Below, piece after piece: positions 19,853 through 28,480 of a DNA stretch of 42,385 bases. The notes under the pieces were generated by a model. That model was not told where the DNA came from. It made no database searches and saw only the letters and a list, made by a program, of their open reading frames with translations. Position numbers and translations under genes: made by a program. Each line of letters begins with the position of its first letter. Within the stretch, counting starts at the first letter, position 1. This DNA comes from Prorocentrum cordatum (Eukaryota; Sar; Dinophyceae; Prorocentrales; Prorocentraceae). The stretch lies in assembly GCA_963575745.1 (NCBI GenBank), contig CAUYUJ010008090.1, positions 1-42,385 on the forward strand, in the 5' to 3' direction.

Positions 19853-21138
19853 CTGTACCTGCACAAGCAGTTCTTGTGGGCCAAGGATATTGCCACGGAG
19901 TGCTTTGAAAATATGCCAGACTCGCTGCAGGACTCGAGCATCTCTGCAACGGGAGGGTCTCAGTTGATTGGGAAGAACGTGGAGGAGGAGATGATGGAGG
20001 TGGAGGTGGAGGAGCCAAACAGGAGGAAGAGGAAGAGTGCTCTCATCAGGGAGGCAAAACGTGCTTGTGAAGGTTTGTCTCAGGACACGTCCAGGTTGCA
20101 GACCAGGGTCCAGGAGAAGCAGGTTCGATTTCCAGGGAGAAAGCTTCGTTTTCGTGAAGGGGAGCATGTTGATCGAGGTGCTCAAAGTAGGCTTCTCATG
20201 CTGCATGCAGGCTTCGAATGGACTGCTAGACGGGATGACTTTATTGCGACTCTTGACACACAGAGTGCGCGGGAGGTGACGAGAGCCAGGGGACAGTCAA
20301 CCAAGCTTCTGGGTATGTGTCCGTGGGCCAGGGTGTTCGAAGAGGTGGCGGGGAAGTTCTGGATCGACGGTATTGCTTGGGATGAGGCTAGCTGGATATT
20401 CTTTGTGAGGACTGTCTTGAAGGACGCTCCTGAGATGTTGAACCTTTGTGTATTGAAAGACCCTATGCCCTGGAAGGAGTCGGAGGAGGAGGAGACGATT
20501 AAGAAGCAGGAGGACCCAGATAAGTTGGCCAAACGTCTCATTGCTATATTCCAGGATCATACTGAATTTGAGTTCGTGCCAGGGAAAATTTCGGTGGAAC
20601 TGATGGGGGATTCACAATGTGTGATCAGGTGGTTGGAGGGCTTGAGTAGATCACTAATAGAAAGTATGCTAGCCGCGTGATGTGGGCGCAGGACACTACA
20701 AACGATCTAGCCGACAGATGTGGACTACGAGCTGCCAATTTAGGACGGAACGTGTGGAAGTGGGTGTATAGGGAGGGCAATACTCGTGCCGATGAATTAA
20801 CGTGGACCGCGCGGAGAGGCGAATGTTACGAACATTATGACACTTGTTTTCTTCAGGAAGTGAAAGATTGTAAAGTTGTGATCTCGGGGATCAAAGGAGG
20901 CTTTGATGGTGGGAGATCGATTCTTGGTGTAGGCTGTGGCTGGTATCTGGATTGCTATGTGTGTAGTGCTCTCCCCTCTTCTTCTTACTATAATCAGACT
21001 GGCTGGCGCCAGAATGTAGGTCTCAAAAGCTTCCTTCTCCCAGCGCAATGCACTATCACAGAGGCTGAGTTAGAAGCTGCCCGAGAGCTCCTTTTAGGAG
21101 TGGTGCATATCCTGAGTTTGTCAGGATATCCCCTGTAG
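19853..21138 (+). pseudogene. LINE pol 3' fragment: connection region and permuted RNase H, frameshifted
   Basis: A first frame runs from the 5' junction to a TGA at 20678-20680, and a second overlapping frame runs to a TAG at 21136-21138. The first ends a few residues after GDSQCVIRWLEG (Asp at 20609). The second, readable from about 20650, carries the missing continuation up to REGNTRADELTW (Asp 20791), then FDGG (Asp 20905) and ITEAEL (Glu 21067). A one-base indel near 20640-20650 best explains this. Homology to the LINE-3 protein is seen upstream, e.g. RLLMLHAGFEWTARRDD against RLAMLHGRGKWTEHRD. A GAG-coded acidic linker lies near 20481-20493. No endonuclease or RT remains. Order of RNase H motifs is permuted as in the other copies. 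Confidence 0.8.
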
Positions 21139-21197
21139 GACTGGGTCTGGGGCTCCTAAGGAGCTTAACCCTGCCAGGACCCGCCTAGAACGCCTAG
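19853..21197 (+). mobile_element. LINE-2: 5'-truncated, frameshifted non-LTR retrotransposon
   Basis: Flanked by AACCAG on both sides within a cassette hairpin loop. It retains only the connection region, RNase H and a 59-bp 3' UTR. The 3' UTR has GGGTC (21143-21147) pairing with GACCC (21178-21182) and an inner GCTCC-TAA-GGAGC hairpin. No A-tail is visible beyond the AA shared with the target. Confidence 0.8.
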
Positions 21198-21229
21198 AAC
21201 CAGGTTGACAGTTTACCGCCGGTTCCAGT

Positions 21230-22372
21230 TCCGGGCGCTGGAGAGCTAGTTGGCAAGAAAAATCTCGACGGACCTTTTGCTGACTTTTGGTCGGTTGCAA
21301 AATTTCGTTCTCGAAATTCAACAATTCGTTTGAGCTCTAGTATTTTTTCCAATGATATTCGATCTTTTTCCCGCTCGCCATCTTGATCTCAGCTCGATCG
21401 GGTACCCTTTACTGCCAAAAAGCAGGCAGGCGGGATCGGCCGTTTTGGGTCATCTGGACACGCGATAACGGTTGTTTGAAGATAACTCGAGCTTGAGGAC
21501 AGCTAGAGAGCGGGTAAGCACAGCTAATCGATTGAGAATGATCAGGCGCGTTCGCCTGTTGAATCTAGAGGTCTGAACTCGGTCTGCTAGCTGAGCTAGG
21601 TCCGCAAACCTATTGGTATTATTCGGGTCATTTTGTCAGGCGCTCTCGGTTTTCTGTATTTAACTCGAGGTATAGGACAGCAACAGAGGTAATACTTACA
21701 GAAACCGATTCATAATCATCAGTCGCATTTGTCTGTTGAATCCAGAGCTCTGAACTCGGTCTGCTTCTCGATCTAGAATCGCGAAACTATTTGTATTGTT
21801 CGAGTCATCTTGAGAAGTGCTCTCGGTTTTCTGCACTGAACTCGGGCTGTGGGGGGGCTACAGTGCTGGTGGTCACAGGAATCTATTTGAAGATATCAGG
21901 CGCCTCTGTCTGTCGAATCCAGAGCTCGAAACTCGGTTTGCTGCCCGAACTAGTCTGCGAGAGTATTCTATTGTTCGAGTTATCCTGAGAGGTGCTGTCG
22001 GTTGCCTGCACTTAGCTCGGGCTGTAGGGGGCGCTGCAGCGCTGGCAATCACAGGAGTCGATTCGCAGCATTCAGAGGTCTGAACTCGATTTGATACTCG
22101 AGCTGGGTTGCCAAACTATTCGTTTCGTTAGAGTCATCTTGAGAGGTGCTGTCGATTTACGCGCGTAACTCGGGCTGTAGGAGAGCTACAGAGCTCGTAA
22201 AGAAGACAATCCAGAAGCATCGGGGGCGTTCGGCTGTTGCATCGAGAGGTCTGAAATCGCTTGGGCTGAAAACTATTCGTTCTCTGCATTTTCTTTTCCA
22301 TATATATTATCAGGAAGCTCTACGAGTCCCCTGGCGGTAAGAAAGGTTGACGGTCTACCGCCGGCGCCCAGT
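21230..22372 (+). repeat. Type A cassette A11, about five monomers
   Basis: The head begins TCCGGGCGCTGGAGAGC, followed by monomers from about 21449. The hairpin is CTGGCGGTAA / CTACCGCCGG (22331-22340 / 22355-22364). Ends in CAGT. Confidence 0.8.
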
Positions 22373-22701
22373 ACCTCGTAGAGCTCTTCGGCATCGATGA
22401 GCTAGAGGAATTCCGGCGCGGGGTGGAGCTAGTGACTCGTAGAGCTTCCCTAAGCCAGTTGCTGGAAGCTTAAGAGTAATTCCGGGGCGCTGGAGAGCTA
22501 GTTGGCAAGAAAAATCTCGACAGACCTTTTGGTGACTTTTGGTCGGTTGAAAATTTTGTTCTCGAAATTCAACAATTCGTTTAAGCTCTAGTATTTTTTC
22601 CCATGATATTCGATCTTATTCCCGCGCGCCATCTTGATCTCAGCTCGATCGGGTACCTTTTACTGCCAAAAAGCAGGCAGGCGGGATCGGCTGTTTCAAG
22701 T
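22373..22701 (+). repeat. Chimeric heads: type B head (22373-22433) joined to type A head (22434-22701)
   Basis: The type B head stops at GGAGCTAGT, where it abuts GACTCGTAGAGCTTCCC. The type A head stops at GGCTGTTTCAAGT, where it abuts a complete type B cassette. Both joins fall right after AGT. Confidence 0.75.
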
Positions 22702-23098
22702 ACCTCGTAGAGCTCTTCGGCATCGATGAGCTAGAGGAATTCCGGCGCGTGGTGGAGCTAGTTGATCGACCCGGCCGAGGCGGACAATGTGACAACTTTT
22801 GGTGGTTTTGCATAAATTTGAAAGATATTTGACAATTCATTTTAGGAAAGCAGATTTTTACTCTGAGCATTGAGATATAAACTTTGTTCTCTGAGCAGCT
22901 CAGCCCTCTAGAGCCATTTTTAGTACCAGTTCACTTGGAGGAACCGACTTCATGTTGACTCCGAAAAATCTCAACTTGAAGTTTTTGTAGAAAAGCTCCC
23001 AGAAGCTCTGGCTTTGATGCTGAGCTTTCTCACGGATGCAAGGAGCTCTACGAGGTTCCCGGCGGTGACCAGGTTGACGGTTCACCGCCGGCGCCAGT
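22702..23098 (+). repeat. Complete type B cassette B10, 397 bp
   Basis: ACCTCGTAGAGCTC head, GAGCTCTACGAGG tail, TGA/TCA hairpin (23059-23068 / 23082-23091), end CAGT. It has the same length as the copies at 10224 and 19014. Confidence 0.85.
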
Positions 23099-24041
23099 CA
23101 TCTTGACACGCAGTGACGGTTTTCTCAAGATAACTCGAGCTTTAGGACAGCTACAGAGCTGGTGAGCACAGCTGATCGAGTCAGAATGATCGGGCGCGTT
23201 CGCCTGTTGAATCCAGAGGTCTGAACTCGGTCTGCTAGCCGAGCTAGGTCCGCAAACCTATTCGTACTATTCGAGTCATCTTGACAGACGCTCTCGGTTT
23301 CCTGTACTTAACTCGAGCTACAGGACAGCTACAGAGCTGATGCGTACAGAATCTGATTCAGAATTATTAGTGGCCGTCGTCTGTTGAATCCAGAGCTCTC
23401 AACTCAGTCTGCTGCCCGATCTAGAATCGCGAAACTATTCGTATTGTTCGAGTCAGATGCTCTTGGTTCTCTGCACTTAACTCGGGCTGTAGGGGGGCTG
23501 CATGGCTGGTAATCACTGAAATCGATTCGGAGACATCAGGCGCGTCCGCCTTTCGAATCGAGAGCTCTGAACTCTGTCTGCTGCCCGCCGAACTAGGTCT
23601 GCGAAACTATTCGTATTGTTCGAGTCATCTTGAGAGATGGTGTCGGTTTCCTGCACTTAACTCGGGCTGTAGGGGGGCTGCAGTGCTGGTAATCACAGGA
23701 ATCGACTCAGAGACATCAGACGCGTCCGCCTGTCGCATGCAGAGGTCTGAACTCGGTCTGATACTCGAGCTAGGTTTGCCAAACTATTCGTATTCTTCGA
23801 GCTATCTTGAGAGGTGCTGTCGATTTACGCACGTAACTCGGGCTGTAGGAGAGCTACAGAGCTCGTAGAGAAGACAATCCAGAAGCATCGGGAGCGTTCG
23901 GCTGTTGCATCGGAGAGGTTTGAAATGACTTGGGCTGAAAAAATATTTTCTGCAATTTTTTTTCGACATTATATGTTGTCAGGAAGCTCTACGAGTCCCC
24001 CGGCGGTAACAAAGGTTGACGGTTTACCGCCGGCGCCCAGT
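23099..24041 (+). repeat. Type A cassette A13, head absent, starts in the first monomer
   Basis: CAGT of the previous unit is followed at once by CATCTTGACACGC, i.e. the first monomer without the ~200-bp head. In intact cassettes this monomer start is preceded by GAGT. Perfect hairpin at 24000-24009 / 24024-24033. Confidence 0.8.
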
Positions 24042-25043
24042 AATTCCGGCGCGCTGGAGAGCTAGTTGGCAAGACAAATCTCGACGGAACTTTTGGTGAC
24101 TTTTGGTCGGTTGAACATTTTTTTCTCGAAACTCAACAATTCGTTAGGGCTCTAGTATTTTTTCCCGTGATGTTCGATTTTATTCCCGTTCGCCATCTTG
24201 ACCTCAGCTCGATCGGGTGAATATTACTATCGAAAAGCACTGTGGCGGGATCGGCCGTTTCGAGTCATCTTGATACTCGCTGACGGTTTTCTGATCATAA
24301 CTCGACCTTTAGGACAGATACAGAGCTGATTAGCACAGCTCATCGATGTAGAATGATTAGGCGCGTTTGCCTGTTGAATCCAGAGGTCTGAACTCGGTCT
24401 GTTAGCTGAGCTAGGTCCGGAAACCTATTCGTATTATTCGAGTCATCTTGACAGGAACTCCCGGTTTTCTGTAATTAGCTCGAGCTGTAGGACAGCTACG
24501 GAGCTGATATTTACAGAAACCGATTCAGAACCATCAGTTGCGTTTGTCTGTCGAATGCAGAGCTCTGAACTTGGTCTGCTGCCCGATCTAGAATCACGAA
24601 ACTATTCGTATTGGTCGAGTCATCTTGAGAAGTGCTCTCGGTTTTCTTCACTCAACTCGCTCTGAGGGGGGCTACAGTGCTGGCGGTCACAGGAATCGAT
24701 TTGAAGACATCAGACGCGTCCGCCTGTCGAATCCAGACCTCGAAACTCGGTCTGCTGCCCGAATTAGGTCTGCGAAACTATTGTATTGTTCGAGTCATCC
24801 TGAGAGGTGCTGTCGTTTTTCTGCACTTAACTCGGGCTGTAGGGGGGCTGCAGGGCTGGTAATGACAGGAGTCGATTCGCAGACATCAGACGCGTCCGCC
24901 TGTCGCATTCAGAGGTCAAAAAATATCACTATGAGTCGGAATGATGGTAGGTGCTGTCGGTTTTCTCAACTTAAGTCGAGCTAGGAAGCTCTACGAGTCT
25001 CCCGGCGGTAACCAAGGTTGACGGTTTACCGCCGGCGCCCAGT
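24042..25043 (+). repeat. Type A cassette A14
   Basis: Head AATTCCGGCGCGCTGG, about four monomers, tail with perfect hairpin (25002-25011 / 25026-25035), end CAGT. Confidence 0.8.
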
Positions 25044-25381
25044 TGGTCGACCCGGCCAGAAAGGAGAAAGTGGTAACTTTTGGGTGGTTTTGCAACTTTT
25101 TGAAAGATATTTGACAATTCATTTTGAGAATGCAGATTTTTCGCACCTGTAAACGACTATGAGGGCCTCTCTGTCTCAGTATGAGCTCTGTAGGCGCACT
25201 TTTACAATCAAAACACTTGGAGGAACCATCTTCATGTCGACACGAAAAAATCAATTTTTCTTTTTTTCGAGAAATGCTTCCAGAAAGCTCTCTCTTTCGA
25301 CTTCGAGCACTCTTACGCGTGAAATGAGCTCTACGAGGTTCCCGGCGGTGACCAGGTTGACGGTTCACCGCCGGCGCCAGT
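25044..25381 (+). repeat. Type B cassette B11, head truncated
   Basis: Begins TGGTCGACCCGGCC, which in full copies follows GGAGCTAGT. Hairpin TGA/TCA (25342-25351 / 25365-25374), end CAGT. Confidence 0.75.
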
Positions 25382-25714
25382 GAAGGCTGCAAGTTGGCCG
25401 ACCCGGCCCCGACGGACAATGTGCGAACTTTGGGTCAGTCGGACGAATTTTGTGAGAAATTTGAACAGTCGTTTTAAGAACCGGTATTTTTCGCACCTGT
25501 AGTGTCGCGTCTGCCAATGAATTCCCAGGTCCGTAGCTGCAGTATTACTATCAAAACACTTGAGGGAACCGTCGACAGGACAACTAAAAAAGAAATCCTT
25601 TTTCGAGTTTTCAGCTCGCGTATCAGAAAAGCTCCTGTCGCGTGTTCTAAGCAGCGCCATGCGAAAAAAGACCTTTACGAGGCTCGCAGCGACGGTTTAC
25701 CGCCGGCTTCCACT
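25382..25714 (+). repeat. Diverged type B cassette (B')
   Basis: After GAAGGCTGCAAGT it starts TGGCCGACCCGGCCCCGACGG. Body variant (AATTTGAACAGTCG, AAGAACCGGTATTTTTCGC) is shared with the unit at 27000. The left hairpin arm is lost (CGCAGCGACGGTTTACCGCC). Confidence 0.65.
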
Positions 25715-25957
25715 AATTAGAAGCCGGAGGTGGTGGTGTTCGCCAGCAGCCCATCTCCGCCGCTCCAGAATCCTCGCAGCAGTTCGTTCGAGCTGGTAGC
25801 TGGTCCGGGAGAGCTTCTGGCAAGCTTCTACGCGTGCCTGCGCGCGTGCAGGGACGCGTGGAAGCGTTCCTAGCAGCGCTTCGGAAGGGCTGCAGGGGCG
25901 TCCCCAAGAACTCCCCAGGAGGGGTTTCCGGTTCCTGCTTCCTTCGCTCTCCGGGTC
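25715..25957 (+). repeat. Type C cassette C6
   Basis: TTAGAAGCCGGAGGTGGTGG, then a CGCGTGCCTGCGCGCGTGCAGG near-palindrome region, GAAGCGTTCCTAGCAGCG and a closing CTCTCCGGG. Confidence 0.65.
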
Positions 25958-26999
25958 GACGGACATTTTGATGACTTTTGCTCGGTTGAAAATTTTGTTC
26001 TCGAAATTCAACCGTCAGAGCTCTAGTATTTTTTCCTATGATGTTCGATCTTTTTCCCGCTCGCCATCTTGATCTCAGCTGAATCGGGTCCGCAAACCTA
26101 TTCGTATTATTGGAGTCATCTTGACAGGCGCTCTCGGTTTTCTGTACTTAACTCGAGCCATATGAGAGCTAGATAGCTCATACTTACAGAAACCGATTTA
26201 GTTATCAATCGCGTTTGTCTGTTGAATCCAGAGCTCTGAACTAGGTCTGCTGCTGTAGAATCGCGAAGATTTTCGTATTGTTCGTCATCTTGAGAGGTGT
26301 TGTCGGTTTTGTACTTAACTCGGGCTGGTGGGGGGGCTACTGGTAGTCACATGAATCGATTTAGAGACATCAGGCGCGTCCGCCTGTCGGATCGAGACCT
26401 CGGAACTCGGTCGGCTGCCCGAACTCGGTCCGCAAAACTATTTCTATTGTTCGAGTCATCCTGAGATGCTGTCGGTTTTCTGCACTGAACTCGGGCTTTG
26501 GGGGAGCTGCAGGGCTGGTAATCTCAGGAATCGATTCGGAGACACCAGACGCGTGCGCCTGTCGCATTGAGAGGCCTGAACTTGGTCTGACACTCGAGCT
26601 AGGTTTGCCAAACTATTCGTATTGTTCGAGTCATCTTCAGGGCTGCTGTCGATTTATGCACGTAACTCGGGCTGTAGCTACTGGCGCCGGCGGTAAACCG
26701 TCAACCTGGTCACCGCCGGGAACCTCGTAGAGCTCCTTGCACCCGTAACAAAGCTCAGGATCGAAGGGGAGAGGGCTGCTGTCGATTTATGCACGTAACT
26801 CGGGCTGTAGCTACAGATCTCGTAGAGAAGACAATCCAGAAGCATGGGGAGCGTTCGGCTGTTGCATCGAGAGGTCTGAAATCGCTTGGACTGAAAAACT
26901 ATTCGTTCTCTGTAATTTTTCTCGACATGATATATTGTCAGCAAGCTCTACGAGTCGCCCTGCGGTAAGAAGGTTGACGGTTTACCGCCGGCGCCCAGT
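25958..26999 (+). repeat. Type A cassette A15 carrying an inverted insertion
   Basis: The head is entered inside the CTCGACGGAC block. Several monomers follow; the last is interrupted at 26682-26771 (separate entry). The tail reads GCAAGCTCTACGAGTCG. Hairpin left arm is altered (CCTGCGGTAA). Ends in CAGT. Confidence 0.75.
26639..26814 (-). repeat. 90-bp inverted type B tail flanked by 43-bp direct duplications
   Basis: The 43-bp copies at 26639-26681 and 26772-26814 are identical and belong to the host monomer (CTGCTGTCGATTTATGCACG). Between them lies the reverse complement of a type B 3' end: terminus TGGCGCC, hairpin, CCTCGTAGAGCTCC and GCACCCGTAACAAAGCTCAGG. The insert begins exactly at the normal CAGT terminus of the cassette. 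It is the only cassette end I found in this orientation. Confidence 0.85.
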
Positions 27000-27337
27000 T
27001 GGCTGACCCGGCCCCGACGGACAATGTGCGAACTTTGGGTCGGTTGGACGAACTTTGTGAGAGATTTGACCATACGTTTTAAGAACCGGTATTTTTCGCA
27101 CCTGTAGTTGGTTGTGTCGCGTCTGCAAATCAATTCTCAGGTCCGTAGCTGCAGTTTTTCTATCAAAACACTTGGCGGGGCCGTCGCTCGGTGACAACTG
27201 AAAAAACTTCCTTTTTTGAGTTTACCTCGCGTATCAGAAAAGCTCCCGCCGCATGTTCTGAGCAGCGCCGTGCGGGAGAAGAGCTCTACGAGGCCCCCGG
27301 CGGTAACCTGGTTGACGGTTTACCGCCGGCTCCCAGT
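27000..27337 (+). repeat. Diverged type B cassette (B'), head truncated
   Basis: Starts TGGCTGACCCGGCCCCGACGG, same subtype as 25382. Tail GAGCTCTACGAGGC, perfect hairpin (27298-27307 / 27320-27329), end CAGT. Confidence 0.75.
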
Positions 27338-28480
27338 TCTGGGGCGCTGGAGAGCTAGTTGGCAAGAAAAAGTCTCGACGGACTTCTTGCTGACTTTTGG
27401 TCGGTTGAAAATTTCCTTCTCGAAATTCAACAATTCGTTTGAGCTCTAGTATTTTTTCCCATAATGTTCGATCTTATTCCCGCGCGCCATCTTGATCTCA
27501 GCTCGATCGGGTACCTTCCACTGCCAAAAAGCACACGGGCGGGATCGGTCGTTTCAAGTCATCTTGATACGCGATGACGGTTTTTCTGAAGATAACTCGA
27601 GCTTCAGGACAGCTACAGAGCTGGTAAGCACAGCTAATCGATTCAGAATGATCAGGCGCGTTCGCCTGATGAATCCAGAGGTCTGAATTCGGTCTGCTAG
27701 CCGAGCTAGGTCCGCAAACCTATTCGTATCATTCGGGTCATCTTGACAGACGCTCTCGGTTTTTTGTACTTAGCTCGAGCTATAGGACAGCTACAGAGGT
27801 GATACTTACAGAAACCGATTCAGATTCATCAGTCGCATTTGTCTGTTGAATCCAGAGCTCTGAACTCGGTCTGCTGCTCGATCTAGAATCGCCAAACTAT
27901 TTGTATTGTTCGAGTCATCTTGAGAAGTGCTCTCGGTTTTCTGCACTCAACTCGGGCTGGTGGGGGGGCTACAGTGCTGATTGTGACATGAATCGATTTG
28001 AAGAATCGGGAGCGTCCGCCTGTCGAATCGAGAGCTCGGAACTCGGTCTGCTGGCCGAACTAGTCCGCGAAACTATTATATTGTTCGAGTCATCATGAGA
28101 GGTGCTGTCGATTTACGCACGTAACTCGGGCTGTAGGGGGGCTGCAGGGCTGGTAATCACAGGAGTCGTTTCGTAGACATCAGACGCGTCCGCCTGTCGC
28201 ATTCAGAGGTGTGAACTCGGTTTGATACTCGAGTTGGATTGACAAACTATTCGTTTTGTTAGAGTCATCTTGAGAGGTGCTGTCGATTTACGCACGTAAC
28301 TCGGGCTGTAGCAGAGCTACAGAGCTCGTAAAGAAGACAATCCACGAGCATCGGGGGCGTTTGGCTGTTTCATCGAGAGGTCTGGAATCGCTTGGGCTGA
28401 AAACTATTCGTTCTCTGCATTTTTTCCACATTATATATTGTCAGGAAGCTCTACGAGTCCCCCGGCGGTAAGAAAGGTTG
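27338..28480 (+). repeat. Type A cassette A16, split by LINE-3 in its hairpin loop
   Basis: Head TCTGGGGCGCTGG and about five monomers, tail GGAAGCTCTACGAGT and left arm CCGGCGGTAA (28462-28471). The loop AAGAAAGGTTG (28470-28480) is the left target copy. The right remainder (31284-31317) reads AAGAAAGGTTGACGG, TCACCGCCGG and CAGT. Confidence 0.85.
28470..28480 (+). repeat. LINE-3 target-site duplication, left copy (AAGAAAGGTTG)
   Basis: Repeated at 31284-31294. It starts directly after GGCGGT of the hairpin arm, the same point as for LINE-2. Confidence 0.8.

Larger units (their letters stand above)
19500..21229 (+). repeat. Type B cassette B8, split by LINE-2 in its hairpin loop
   Basis: The left part runs from ACCTCGTAGAGCTC to CCGGCGGTAACCAG (19852). 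The right part resumes at AACCAGGTTGACAGTTTACC (21198) and ends TTCCAGT. With the LINE and one target copy removed, the cassette is about 379 bp, near the 397-bp standard. Confidence 0.8.
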
